64,000 bases of DNA, taken from the NCBI GenBank assembly GCA_013285425.1, contig CP053447.1:3354001-3418000 (forward strand). Reading direction: 5' to 3'. Source of the DNA: Ignavibacteriota bacterium. Its GTDB lineage: Bacteria; Bacteroidota; Ignavibacteria; Ignavibacteriales; Ignavibacteriaceae. The translations under genes and the position numbers were made by a program. This document shows, one piece after another, positions 15,811-24,650 of this stretch (the first letter of the stretch is position 1; the number at the start of each line of letters is the position of its first letter). Under the pieces are notes generated by a model, which worked only from the letters and a program-made list of their open reading frames with translations, ran no database searches and was not told the origin of the DNA.

Positions 15811-16530
15811 ATGGAACAGACAACTCAAGCAATAACCTCAATGCCAAGAATTGGCGATAAAGCACCTTCATTTAAAGCAGTTACTACACAAGGAGATATC
15901 AATTTTCCGGCAGATTATTCCGGCAAATGGGTAATCTTATTCAGTCATCCCGCTGACTTTACTCCTGTTTGCACATCGGAGTTTATGACTTTTGCAACAA
16001 TGGAAAAACAATTCAATGAAGCAAACTGCGAACTTGTCGGACTTTCAGTTGATGGTCTTTACAGTCACATTGCCTGGCTAAGAACTATTAAAGAAAAAAT
16101 TGAATACAAAGGAATGAAAGATGTTGAAGTAACATTTCCTTTGATTGAAGATATTACAATGGAAGTTGCAAAAAAATATGGAATGCTTCAACCCGGAGAA
16201 AGCTCAACAAAAGCAGTGCGTGCTGTGTTTTTTGTTGATCCGAAAGGAATAATCAGAACAATTATTTATTATCCTTTAAGTCTCGGCAGAAATTTCGATG
16301 AGCTGTACAGAGTATTAATTGCATTACAGACTGCAGATGAGTTTGGTATTGCTACTCCTGCTGACTGGAGACCGGGTGATGATGTGATTATTCCTACCGC
16401 AGGTTCCTGCGGCACTGCAAAAGACAGAATGGATGGGAAAGAAAAAGATGTTAAGTGTCATGATTGGTTCTTCTGTACCAAACCCATCGCAAAAGAAGAA
16501 GTATTGAAGAAAGTATTAAAGAAGAAATAA
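15811..16530 (+). CDS. Peroxiredoxin, Prx6/archaeal-type 2-Cys
   Basis: 239 residues. A thioredoxin-fold peroxidase that reduces H2O2 and organic peroxides. The active site HPADFTPVCTSEF puts the peroxidatic cysteine at C54; the conserved Arg lies in KAVRAVFFVDP. The C-terminal extension carries further cysteines (C200, C216, C222, in SCGTAKDRM and KCHDWFFC). That pattern, with the 230-240 length, resembles the archaeal-type Prx6 proteins in which a C-terminal cysteine resolves the active-site one. AGGAGAGA precedes the ATG and a strong terminator follows, so it is a single-gene unit. Confidence 0.93.
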   Translation: MEQTTQAITSMPRIGDKAPSFKAVTTQGDINFPADYSGKWVILFSHPADFTPVCTSEFMTFATMEKQFNEANCELVGLSVDGLYSHIAWLRTIKEKIEYKGMKDVEVTFPLIEDITMEVAKKYGMLQPGESSTKAVRAVFFVDPKGIIRTIIYYPLSLGRNFDELYRVLIALQTADEFGIATPADWRPGDDVIIPTAGSCGTAKDRMDGKEKDVKCHDWFFCTKPIAKEEVLKKVLKKK

Positions 16531-16550
16531 TTCGTAAAAAAGATATGTTA

Positions 16551-16585
16551 AGCCCCGAAATATTTATCGGGGCTTTCTTATTTTT
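16551..16585 (+). terminator. Rho-independent terminator after the peroxiredoxin gene
   Basis: AGCCCCGA (16551-16558) and TCGGGGCT (16567-16574) form a perfect 8-bp stem with an 8-base loop, followed by TTCTTATTTTT. It lies 20 bases after the stop codon. Confidence 0.9.
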
Positions 16586-16638
16586 AAACGGTTATCTTTG
16601 AGAGGAAACTAATCAAACAATCTGTAAAAGGGATTAAG

Positions 16639-17082
16639 ATGATTGAAGGAATTAAATCATCAGTTGTAAGAGATTTGGATAAGTTAAAAAGAGAGATATC
16701 TTCTTACAAAAATTCTGAGAACATCTGGAAAAAAGAGGATGATGGTTCTTATTCGGCTGGTAATTTGTGTTTGCATCTTCTTGGAAATCTTAACCACTTT
16801 ATCGGTGCTGTAATTGGAAAAACCGGTTATGTAAGGAATCGTGATTTAGAGCTTTCACAAAAAGGCATTTCAATTAATGAACTAGTCAAACAGATTGATG
16901 AAACAGTTGTTGTAGTTGAAAAAACATTGGATAGTATTACTGATGATATGCTTAATCAGTATTACCCGTTACTTTTTAATGATCAGAAAATTACAAATTG
17001 TCAGATGTTAATTAATACAATGTGCTATCTCAATTACCATTTAGGACAAATTAACTTCCACAGGAAGTTGTTTGACAAATAA
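16639..17082 (+). CDS. DinB-like (DUF1572-type) protein
   Basis: 147 residues forming a four-helix DinB/YfiT-type protein. Conserved histidines that would bind a metal are at H46 (NLCLHLLGNLNHF) and in the final helix (NYHLGQINFHRKL). Relatives include thiol-dependent transferases such as bacillithiol S-transferases, but substrate and thiol here are unknown. A second DinB protein is at 21338. The next gene starts 19 bases downstream, so 16639-18099 is probably one operon. Confidence 0.8.
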   Translation: MIEGIKSSVVRDLDKLKREISSYKNSENIWKKEDDGSYSAGNLCLHLLGNLNHFIGAVIGKTGYVRNRDLELSQKGISINELVKQIDETVVVVEKTLDSITDDMLNQYYPLLFNDQKITNCQMLINTMCYLNYHLGQINFHRKLFDK

Positions 17083-17101
17083 TTTTAAGAAAGAGGATTA
17101 A

Positions 17102-17752
17102 ATGTTTATTGGTCATTTTGGTGTCGGATTTGCAGGAAAGAAATTCAGTAAGTCAGCTTCTCTCGGAACTTACTTTATGGCTGCTCAGTGGATAGACCTT
17201 ATCTGGCCAATTTTTCTTCTGCTTGGAATTGAACAAGTGGAAATTGAGCCCGGTATTTCAGCAGTTACTCCACTTAATTTTGTTTACTATCCATTCACTC
17301 ACAGTCTGCTTGCTGCCGTAATTTGGGGAATATTATTCGGAGCTGTTTATTACTTCATCAAAAAGAATTTAAAAACTTCAGTTTTACTTGGACTGTTTGT
17401 ATTAAGTCATTGGTTTTTAGACCTATTAGTACATATTCCGGATCTGCCGATTTTAATCGGTAACGGAACTAAGGTCGGATTCGGTTTATGGAATAGTCTT
17501 ACTGCAACTTTGATTGTTGAGGGATTAATTTTTATCGCAGGAATTTATTTCTATTTCAGGGCAACTAAGACTAAAAACAAAACCGGAACTTATTCATTAA
17601 TCGGACTGATAATTTTTCTTGTTCTGATTTATATTTCAAATCTTTTTAGTCAACCACCGGATTCAGTACAAGCTATCGCAATTGTTGGCAACGCACAATG
17701 GTTAATTATTCTCTGGGGTTATTGGATTGACAGAAACAGGGCAACGGTATGA
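17102..17752 (+). CDS. YdjM/DUF457-like membrane protein
   Basis: 216 residues, about six hydrophobic segments. It starts MFIGHFGVGFAGKK and has YYPFTHSLL near residue 60 and LSHWFLDLLVHIPD near 102. Conserved His and Asp residues at helix ends are the pattern of the YdjM-type putative membrane-bound metal-dependent hydrolases. The activity of that group has not been shown. An AAGAGGA ribosome-binding site is present. The stop overlaps the start of the next gene by 4 bases (ATGA), implying coupled translation. Confidence 0.75.
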   Translation: MFIGHFGVGFAGKKFSKSASLGTYFMAAQWIDLIWPIFLLLGIEQVEIEPGISAVTPLNFVYYPFTHSLLAAVIWGILFGAVYYFIKKNLKTSVLLGLFVLSHWFLDLLVHIPDLPILIGNGTKVGFGLWNSLTATLIVEGLIFIAGIYFYFRATKTKNKTGTYSLIGLIIFLVLIYISNLFSQPPDSVQAIAIVGNAQWLIILWGYWIDRNRATV

Positions 17753-18099
17753 TAAACAAAAAACAAATTAAAGAAGATTATAAATTAAAAAAACAACCTG
17801 CGGGAATTTTTGCGGTACATAATTTACACGATAATAAAATGTTCATCGGGATAAGCGAAGATTTGCCCTCGGTAATTAGAAGATTTCAATTTACTCTTAA
17901 GATGGATAGCTTTCCGTTTCAGCAGCTAATAGATGATTATAAGAAACACGGAGAAAAAAATTTTGAAATAAAAGTTCTGGATGAACTGGTACTGAAAGAT
18001 GAAACAAAACAAGAAATAGAAAAAGAACTGAAAATGCTGGAAGAAATGTGGATTGAAAAACTAAAGGCAGATGGAGTAAGTTTCTATAACAAAAAGTAA
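17749..18099 (+). CDS. Divergent GIY-YIG nuclease-like protein
   Basis: 116 residues. Residues 18-37 read AGIFAVHNLHDNKMFIGISE, a GIY-(x10)-YIG motif in the GIF/FIG variant, followed by RRFQF with the expected arginine and later GEKNFEIKVLDEL near 67-80, seen in small stand-alone GIY-YIG proteins. A C-terminal helix ends MWIEKL. The catalytic tyrosines are replaced by phenylalanine, so nuclease activity is doubtful. Translation is probably coupled to the membrane protein upstream (ATGA overlap). No role is known; it may come from an inactivated homing-type domain. Confidence 0.65.
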   Translation: MINKKQIKEDYKLKKQPAGIFAVHNLHDNKMFIGISEDLPSVIRRFQFTLKMDSFPFQQLIDDYKKHGEKNFEIKVLDELVLKDETKQEIEKELKMLEEMWIEKLKADGVSFYNKK

Positions 18100-18194
18100 C
18101 TCAAATGATGTCAGTTGAGTTAGTTTGATTTAGAATAGTATCATTGATACCGGTTCAGAATTCCGAATCGGAATCCTTTGGTGATAGTTGTTGT

Positions 18195-19181
18195 TTACTT
18201 AAATCCCATCAAAAGATCGGAAGTAAATGAGGTATTCTTTCTTTCAATCTTTGAAAGTCCGGCTGATTCAAACCACTCTCTGATTTCCTTTTCGGTATAA
18301 GTATCACCATTCGCAGTTCCAACCAGCATATTTAGTGCAAACAATGTTCCGTGATAAGGTTTTGTTCTATCTTCACTCATAATAAAATCATTAATTACCA
18401 GCACTCCATTATTATTCAGCATATCAGCACATTTACTTATCAGCATTTTATTTTGTTCATAACTGTTTATATGTATAATCGCTGATAAAAGAATCAGATC
18501 ATATTTACTTTTGAAATCTATAGAAAAATAGCTGCCCTCAACAAAGCTGAAATTATTAATCAATCCTTCTGCTGCAACATATTTTTTTGTTATCGGTATT
18601 ACTTGCGGTAAATCAAGAACAGTTGCTTTAATTGATGGGTTCTTTTTCACTATCTCTATTGAAAATGCAGCGGAACCGCCGCCTACATCAAGCATTGTTT
18701 TAATATTTGAAAGATCAATCATCATTGCCATAATCTTTCCCTGATTAACTCCGCGGTAGTGCATTGCTTCGATAAATGACTCGGTCCAGTTATGTTTTTC
18801 CTCCGTAGTCTGTTCGCGCTTTAGTGAAACACCTGTTTTTACTGACTCTGTAAGATTACTCCAGGAATTCCAAAGATGATTTGTATGAAATAGATTTCCC
18901 ATAAAATCGGGCTTATCTTTAACGAGATATTTTGATGCCAAATCAGAGTTGTAGAACTTTCCCTTAACTTTTTTCAATAATCCCATAGCACATAAAGCAT
19001 TAAGCAATCTATCGGTTGCTCTTATATCAGTATTTATTTTATTGGAGATTTCTTCCGCAGGAATTAAATGTTTATCTATTACCGAAAATATATTTAACTC
19101 AATTGCGGAAAGTAATATGCGGCTTTCACGAAATGCGTTGGCTATTTCACGTATATCGTCAGATGATTTTATCTCTTTCAT
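18195..19181 (-). CDS. SAM-dependent O-methyltransferase-like protein
   Basis: 328 residues. The N-terminal winged-helix dimerisation domain (SRILLSAIELNIFSVID... RATDRLLNALCAMGLLKK) and C-terminal Rossmann domain with motif I MLDVGGGSAAFSIEI near residue 166 match the plant-COMT/acetylserotonin and bacterial antibiotic O-methyltransferase fold. The position of a catalytic His is taken by AIIHINSYEQN. It lies downstream of an ABC exporter on the same strand (51-base gap), so it may be part of a small secondary-metabolite or lipid-modifying unit. The substrate cannot be read from the sequence. Confidence 0.85.
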   Translation of the reverse strand: MKEIKSSDDIREIANAFRESRILLSAIELNIFSVIDKHLIPAEEISNKINTDIRATDRLLNALCAMGLLKKVKGKFYNSDLASKYLVKDKPDFMGNLFHTNHLWNSWSNLTESVKTGVSLKREQTTEEKHNWTESFIEAMHYRGVNQGKIMAMMIDLSNIKTMLDVGGGSAAFSIEIVKKNPSIKATVLDLPQVIPITKKYVAAEGLINNFSFVEGSYFSIDFKSKYDLILLSAIIHINSYEQNKMLISKCADMLNNNGVLVINDFIMSEDRTKPYHGTLFALNMLVGTANGDTYTEKEIREWFESAGLSKIERKNTSFTSDLLMGFK

Positions 19182-19232
19182 TTTTTTGTCCGGTTATTAA
19201 AGAGAAAAATATTAAACTATGTAAAGATAGCT

Positions 19233-20114
19233 TTATCTTACGACATTAGGATAGAGTCTGGCAGCTATTGCAGTTAAAAAAATCATTGACAAGGTTAGTG
19301 CAAAGAAATCAAAACCTATTCCATAAACACTTTGTCCGCCATTAATCATAAAAGCTCTTAGAGCATCAACTTCATAAGTAAGCGGATTGATATGAGCAAG
19401 TGCCTTTAACCATTCGGGCATAATATCAATCGGATAGATCGCATTGCTTGCAAAGAATAAAGGCATTGTCAATACCTGACCAATTCCCATAAACCTTTCG
19501 CGTGTTTTTACAATACAGGCAATGATTAATGAAAAGGTAGAAAATAAAGATGCGCTGATTATAACTATAAGCAATATCCCTATTAAATTTATTGGCTGCC
19601 AGGATAAATCAACTTTTAGTAAGAGTGAGAGAATATAAATAATAACTGCCTGAGATATTGCTCTTATACCCGCCGACAGTGCTTTCCCTAAAACAAGTGC
19701 TGTCCGTGGTGTTGGGCTAACAAGCAGCTTATGAACAATTCCGAGGTCTCTTTCCCATATTATTGCAATGCCATAAAAGATTGCAACAAACAAAACACTT
19801 TGTGCAAGGATACCGGGAGCCATAAAATCCATATAAGTTAAATTTCCGGTTGGTATTGCTCTTACACGGGTAAATACTTCGCCAAAAACCAGCATCCATA
19901 AAGCAGGCTGAGCAGCTCTGGTAAATAGTTCGGTTGGGTCATGCTTTAGTTTTCTTACTTCTAATTCAGCTATAACAAGAATCTTGTTAATTAAGTTTAT
20001 TGCCCGCTTAAAAAGATTATACTTACTTATAGTCCTGTAATTATCCAAGTCTGCTTGCTGTGTGCCGCGTTCTTGATACATCTTTAAAATTTCCTGTTGT
20101 TTCTTCTGATTCAA
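19233..20114 (-). CDS. ABC-2 type transporter permease (DrrB-like)
   Basis: 293 residues with six hydrophobic segments after a long cytoplasmic N terminus (about 60 residues). It carries ABC-2 features such as YMDFMAPGILAQSVLFVAIFYG and the PLFFASNAIYPIDIMPEWL loop, usual in DrrB/NodJ-type drug and polysaccharide exporters. The start at 20114 overlaps the 3' end of the ATPase gene by 74 bases; a start at the internal Met (20078) would shorten the overlap to 38 bases. It forms an exporter with the ATPase encoded upstream. Confidence 0.9.
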   Translation of the reverse strand: MNQKKQQEILKMYQERGTQQADLDNYRTISKYNLFKRAINLINKILVIAELEVRKLKHDPTELFTRAAQPALWMLVFGEVFTRVRAIPTGNLTYMDFMAPGILAQSVLFVAIFYGIAIIWERDLGIVHKLLVSPTPRTALVLGKALSAGIRAISQAVIIYILSLLLKVDLSWQPINLIGILLIVIISASLFSTFSLIIACIVKTRERFMGIGQVLTMPLFFASNAIYPIDIMPEWLKALAHINPLTYEVDALRAFMINGGQSVYGIGFDFFALTLSMIFLTAIAARLYPNVVR

Positions 20115-20847
20115 TTAATTTACCAACATAAAACTCATAGACTTCATTTAAACTTATCTCTTCATTACCAACAGATTTTTTTAACTCTAATGGTGAGCCG
20201 ATTGCTGCGATATTTCCTTTATTTAAAATTGCCACCCGATTGCAAATTGCATCAGCTTCTTCCATGTAATGGGTAGTTAATAAAATGGTTGTGCCGTTAT
20301 CCGAAAGCTGTTTTACATAATCCCAAACACCTTCTCTTGCTAAAGGATCTAATCCAACAGTAGGCTCATCCAAAAATAGAATCAATGGATGATGAATAAC
20401 AGCCTGAGCAATTTCTAACCGTCTGATCATTCCGCCCGAATACTGCTTTACAAGTTTGTTGGCGGATTCTGAAAGCCCCATAAAATGAAGTGAATCTCGT
20501 ATCCGTTTTTCTCTATCTTCAGAAGGTATATCATAAAGCTTTGCGAAGACAAGCAGATTTTCGTAACCGGTTAGACTTCCGTCTGCAGAAAGTAATTGCG
20601 GCACATAACCGATTAATCTTCTGACTTTAGCAGCATCTTTAATAACACTGAATCCGCCTATATTAGCACTGCCCGAGGTTAGCGGCAGAAGTGTTGATAA
20701 AATTTTTATTGTGGTTGTTTTGCCGGCACCGTTTGGACCGACAAGTCCGAATATTTCTCCCTTCTCAACCGAAAAGGAAATTGAATTGACAGCAGTAAAA
20801 TCCTTAAATTTTTTTGTTAAGTTTTTTACTTCAAGAATGTTACTCAT
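20041..20847 (-). CDS. ABC transporter ATP-binding protein (DrrA-like)
   Basis: 268 residues. Walker A GPNGAGKTTTIK near 38-49, signature YSGGMIRRLEIAQ near 140, Walker B LILFLDEPTVGLDP near 155 and the H-loop TTHYMEEADAICNR. The DrrA/daunorubicin-resistance subgroup is suggested by the GYVPQLLSADGSLTGYENL segment and the C-terminal LNEVYEFYVGK tail. The ORF end overlaps the permease start out of frame; the last residues (RTRHTASRLG) look unlike the family and may reflect a slightly shifted 3' end. Confidence 0.92.
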   Translation of the reverse strand: MSNILEVKNLTKKFKDFTAVNSISFSVEKGEIFGLVGPNGAGKTTTIKILSTLLPLTSGSANIGGFSVIKDAAKVRRLIGYVPQLLSADGSLTGYENLLVFAKLYDIPSEDREKRIRDSLHFMGLSESANKLVKQYSGGMIRRLEIAQAVIHHPLILFLDEPTVGLDPLAREGVWDYVKQLSDNGTTILLTTHYMEEADAICNRVAILNKGNIAAIGSPLELKKSVGNEEISLNEVYEFYVGKLIESEETTGNFKDVSRTRHTASRLG

Positions 20848-21082
20848 TGTGATTAAAATATTTTAAATAAATTGATTTTGTTATATAATTTTCAATGTAC
20901 GAATTGTAAAAATTTATCCGGTATTCTAATTAATTTAACTTTAATAATTTGTGATTAATGATTCAATACCATAGTTATAAGAATTAGGGAGATATTTCTG
21001 AAAAGATATGAAAGGAAAACTTTGTTTAAGTTTGGCTGGACAGAAAAAATCCTTAAATGAAAACATAAATAATTGAATTTTT

Positions 21083-21328
21083 ATGGATAAAAAATATAAA
21101 CCGATAGCTTGCGGACTTTATGATGAACTTGAGCTTCGTGCACTTAGAAAGCAAAGAGTAAAAATTATTTTTTTAAATGCTAAAGATGACAATGAGTTGA
21201 TTGAATGTATTATTACAGATCTGTTTTCTAAAGACAATACCGAATATCTTAAAACAGATAACGGAAGAATAATCAGGCTGGATAACATTATTGAAATGGA
21301 TAATATAATTTTTAATAAAAACTGCTGA
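21083..21328 (+). CDS. Rof/YaeO-like Rho-binding antiterminator
   Basis: 81 residues. The opening YKPIACGLYDELELRALRK matches the Rof (YaeO) family start YxPIxCxxYDxLELA, and the later strands (IITDLFSKDNTEYLKTDNGR then IIRLDNI) fit the Sm-like fold. Rof of E. coli binds the RNA-binding domain of Rho and lowers Rho-dependent termination; the same role here is inferred. It is followed 9 bases later by a DinB gene, then a serine hydrolase, so 21083-22800 is probably one operon. It is the expected length for the family. Confidence 0.75.
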   Translation: MDKKYKPIACGLYDELELRALRKQRVKIIFLNAKDDNELIECIITDLFSKDNTEYLKTDNGRIIRLDNIIEMDNIIFNKNC

Positions 21329-21337
21329 GGAAAATTT

Positions 21338-21856
21338 ATGAACTCTTACTTAAACGTTCTTTTTTATCACATGTTGTGGGCTGATGCCGAGATCTGGAAA
21401 AAGGTTTTACTTCTTAAGGCGGCACAGGATGATGATAAAATTAAAAAGCTGATTTATCATCTTCATCAGGTACAATATGCATTTTATTTTTTATGGAATG
21501 ATGCTCCAATCAAGATTGCCAAAGCAGAGGAGTTTAATGATCTGAAGTCAATTGCAAAGTGGGGATTTGAATATCAGCAGAGACTTATTGAGTTTATCAA
21601 TTCAGATAAAACAAATAATTTAGAGAATGAAATAAAGATTCCGTGGTCAGTTTTTGTGGAAAGAATAACAGGAAAAAAAGTTGTTCCGGCAACACTAGAT
21701 GAAACCATGCTGCAGGTAGTTTCTCACAGTTCATATCATCGGGGGCAGATAAATTTAAGATTCAGGGAACTTGGAGGTGAACCTGCAGTCGTGGATTTAA
21801 TATTCTGGATATGGCTTGGTAAGCCTACAACAGATTGGGGAGATATATTAAGATGA
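21338..21856 (+). CDS. DinB family protein
   Basis: 172 residues. MLWADAEIWKKVL at the start, HLHQVQYAFYFLWND near 42-56 and VVSHSSYHRGQINLRFRELG near 128-147 give the DinB metal-binding histidines, the last (HRGQ) being the clearest family mark. GAGGAAAA precedes the ATG. The stop overlaps the next gene's start by 4 bases. Family members are thiol- or metal-linked stress proteins; the substrate is unknown. Confidence 0.88.
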   Translation: MNSYLNVLFYHMLWADAEIWKKVLLLKAAQDDDKIKKLIYHLHQVQYAFYFLWNDAPIKIAKAEEFNDLKSIAKWGFEYQQRLIEFINSDKTNNLENEIKIPWSVFVERITGKKVVPATLDETMLQVVSHSSYHRGQINLRFRELGGEPAVVDLIFWIWLGKPTTDWGDILR

Positions 21857-22800
21857 AATTTTATATAATATTATTAAGCATTTCGTTTTTTCTTTTAACT
21901 GAAAATCTCTCCCCTCAGCAGGTTAAAGTTCCGGATTATTATAAAGTAGATGAAAAATTTTCTAAAGAGCTTTACCGGATTATTTCAGAGCTTGATCTGG
22001 CACGTGATTTTGATGTTGGTGAAGATGGAATTGAACAAATCTCATTTGCAGTCATTGATTTGACTTCTGATGAACCGATACTTGGCGGAGTTAATTTTGA
22101 AAATTTTATTTATCCGGCATCCGTTTACAAGATGTATGTTGCTGCCGAAGTCTTACATCAGATATCAGAAGGGAAGTATTCTCTTTATGAATCCTATGTT
22201 ACAGGCAATCCGAATATGGTTGATAAAACCAGCGAAATCAAAACCGATCCCAGACCATTACTGAAAGAAGGAGATACTGTTAATGTAAATTATCTTCTGG
22301 ATTTAATGATTACACGCAGCGATAACTCAGCATCAAATTGTCTGATTGATATTGCACAGAGAAAAAACATTGACAGTCTTTTGCATTTATACAGCTGGTA
22401 TGGGAGCGAAGTAACAAGAAAATTTTTAAAGAGGAAATTTGAAGATCCCGGTTATGAAAATGTAAGAGGAACAGAAACCTGTGCTTTACATGCCGCTGAT
22501 TTTATGTATAAAATTTATACCAACTCTCTTGTTAACGAGTGGGTTAGCCTGCAATTAAAAACATTATTGGGAAGGCAGCTTGACAAATCAAAACTTGCCC
22601 AAGGATTACCAAGCAGCGCAATGTTCTATCATAAAACAGGGTGGTTTGCCTACTGGACAAATGATGTTGGAATTGTCGTTGATGGAAAGGTTAAATATAT
22701 AATTTCATGCTTTATACCGATTGAAGAAGAAATGGCTCTGCCAAAGTTTAAACTGCTTTCGGAAAAAGTTTATGAATTGATAAAGAGCAGGGTGAAATAA
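21853..22800 (+). CDS. Class A beta-lactamase-like serine hydrolase
   Basis: 315 residues from the ATG at 21853, chosen over an in-frame ATG six codons upstream (21835) because it begins a proper signal peptide and overlaps the DinB stop as ATGA. The three penicillin-recognising motifs are present: S90-V-Y-K93, S156-D-N158 and K261-T-G263. I did not find the class A Glu166 motif ExxLN clearly (the equivalent region reads RGTETCALHAADF), so it may be a carboxypeptidase or esterase rather than a beta-lactamase. It is secreted to the periplasm. Confidence 0.82.
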   Translation: MKFYIILLSISFFLLTENLSPQQVKVPDYYKVDEKFSKELYRIISELDLARDFDVGEDGIEQISFAVIDLTSDEPILGGVNFENFIYPASVYKMYVAAEVLHQISEGKYSLYESYVTGNPNMVDKTSEIKTDPRPLLKEGDTVNVNYLLDLMITRSDNSASNCLIDIAQRKNIDSLLHLYSWYGSEVTRKFLKRKFEDPGYENVRGTETCALHAADFMYKIYTNSLVNEWVSLQLKTLLGRQLDKSKLAQGLPSSAMFYHKTGWFAYWTNDVGIVVDGKVKYIISCFIPIEEEMALPKFKLLSEKVYELIKSRVK

Positions 22801-22851
22801 AAAATCACAAGTGTAAAAAGCACGATAATATTGGCTGCAATTACTTTAATT

Positions 22852-23772
22852 TTATTTCATTGATTTTACTGTTGCGGCAATTCCATCTTTATAATCAGTG
22901 GGAATAAAATTAAATGCCTTTTCGAACTTTGAACTATCAAACAAATAATCATATTCGTTTTGATATAACATTTCCACGCTTTCTCTTATGACTGGTAAAA
23001 AATATCCAATCATTTGAAGCATCCATTTCTTTAATACGATATAATCTTGTTTTACACCAAGCTCCTTTGCAGCAAGCTCGATAAATTCTCTACCCGTTAA
23101 TACATTTTTATTTGTTGGAAGATGCCATATTTGATTATAAGCAGAGCTTGTATTTCCTAAAATAGCTGTTGCTTTTACGGCATCAGGTGTGAAAGTCATA
23201 GAGTGTTTTTTTTCTGCATCAACAAACCATTGAGCTTTTTTTCCCTTTATCAGATTATTGAACACAGTTACGGTAACAAAACTTAACGGAGTATTTGGTC
23301 CATAGAAATCAGCTGCCCTGGCAATAATAGCATCAAAACCTCCTTTATCAACCTCACTCATAAGCATTTGTGCAATCTTAGCACGCACTTCTCCCTTTTT
23401 GCTTATTGGGTTAACCCGGGTATCTTCTTTTATCCAGCCCTTTACCAAACCATAGCAGTATATGTTATCAAAAAAAACCAGCTTTGCTTTATGTTCTTTA
23501 CAAGCATTGATAACATTGCTCATTATTAAAGGCCACTTTTCTTTCCAGACACTTGTTTTGTACTGCAGTCCAATAGTAAGATAAACAACATCAGAACCCT
23601 CAACGGCAGAAAAAGTCTGCTGAGCATCTGTCAGATCCGCGGTAACAAGTTGATCAGTTGAATTTACTTGTTTTGGATTTCTGCTTACTAATCTGATTTT
23701 GTCTGTGTATTGTGTCAGGGATTTTGCAAGTCCCGTTCCGATTACACCTGTTGAGCCTAAAATTGTTTGCAT
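22852..23772 (-). CDS. NAD(P)-dependent epimerase/NmrA-like protein
   Basis: 306 residues with the Rossmann start LGSTGVIGTGLAKSL (GxxGxxG near 6-12), followed by SRNP and DLTDAQQ signals of extended/atypical SDR enzymes. The active-site region is YCYGLVKGWI in place of the usual YxxxK, and the C terminus (KAFNFIPTDYKDGIAATV) is typical of NAD-dependent epimerase/dehydratase-like proteins. The substrate is unknown. It is monocistronic, convergent with the serine hydrolase. Confidence 0.82.
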   Translation of the reverse strand: MQTILGSTGVIGTGLAKSLTQYTDKIRLVSRNPKQVNSTDQLVTADLTDAQQTFSAVEGSDVVYLTIGLQYKTSVWKEKWPLIMSNVINACKEHKAKLVFFDNIYCYGLVKGWIKEDTRVNPISKKGEVRAKIAQMLMSEVDKGGFDAIIARAADFYGPNTPLSFVTVTVFNNLIKGKKAQWFVDAEKKHSMTFTPDAVKATAILGNTSSAYNQIWHLPTNKNVLTGREFIELAAKELGVKQDYIVLKKWMLQMIGYFLPVIRESVEMLYQNEYDYLFDSSKFEKAFNFIPTDYKDGIAATVKSMK

Positions 23773-24065
23773 AATAATTCAATATTCATTTGCGCAAATA
23801 TTTGTTTTAAAATTGTATCTGGTTTTAATTTATATCACAAAAACAATTCTTTGTGAGAATTATCTCATTAGTAATAGGGGTAATCAGAAGATAAATTATC
23901 TCAACATTTAATAATTGCTGAAAAACAAAGATTAAGCAGTTAGTTCAGAGTTATATGTTAACTGTTTTAATCATTTGAACCAGATCAGTTAATAAAGAAT
24001 TTGATGTCTATTGAATACTCCGTAAGTTTTGTTGATTTTTGATGCGTAAATTTTTAGAATAAGAA

Positions 24066-24650
24066 ATGATAACACTAGTGGATTACGGTGATGTTTGCAT
24101 TGATAGAGTTGCAGCATCTTTAAAACAGATTACCGATGATTTCAGAGTTTCAAAAAAAGAGACTGATATCTGTAATTCTGATAAAATTATTTTAGCCGGA
24201 TGCGGAAGTGCAGTAACTGTTATGCGGAAAATTCAGTTGCTTAATCTTTATTCTGTGCTTCGGGTTGTCAAAAAACCTATACTGGGGATCGGGCTTGGAA
24301 TGCAGTTAATGTCTGATTATTCTGATGAAGGAAATTTTCCGTGTCTCGGATTCTTTCCCGGAACAGCAATTAAATTTGATCAGTCGATAGATGAAAACTA
24401 TTATAAGGGACTGCAGAATATCCGTATTTGCAAAACAAGTGTTTTGTTTAATGGAGTAAGCGGGCAGTCAGAGTTTTATTTTAATAACTCATTTTACCTG
24501 CCTAAAAGTGATTTATCAACTGCAACTTATTTTGATAAAAATAACTGCTGCGCTTCGATTGAAAATGGAAATGCTTATGCAGTGCAGTTTCATCCCGAAA
24601 TGTCCGGCGATGCAGGTTTGAAGATCTTACAAAATTTTATTGAGATATAA
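24066..24650 (+). CDS. HisH-like glutamine amidotransferase homologue lacking the catalytic Cys
   Basis: 194 residues with the HisH layout: MITLVDYG at the start, GIGLGMQL (residues 74-81), LGFFPG, and AVQFHPEMS with H176 and E178 of the catalytic triad. The nucleophile position, Cys in the usual GICLGMQL, is Gly76 here (codon GGG at 24291-24293). The oxyanion strand, usually LPGVGAF, reads LAGCGSA. The substitution needs at least two base changes from a Cys codon, so a simple read error is unlikely. There is no hisF or other his gene nearby. It abuts a thioesterase gene (stop TAA, then ATG). It is probably a non-glutaminase relative, perhaps regulatory. Confidence 0.8.
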   Translation: MITLVDYGDVCIDRVAASLKQITDDFRVSKKETDICNSDKIILAGCGSAVTVMRKIQLLNLYSVLRVVKKPILGIGLGMQLMSDYSDEGNFPCLGFFPGTAIKFDQSIDENYYKGLQNIRICKTSVLFNGVSGQSEFYFNNSFYLPKSDLSTATYFDKNNCCASIENGNAYAVQFHPEMSGDAGLKILQNFIEI

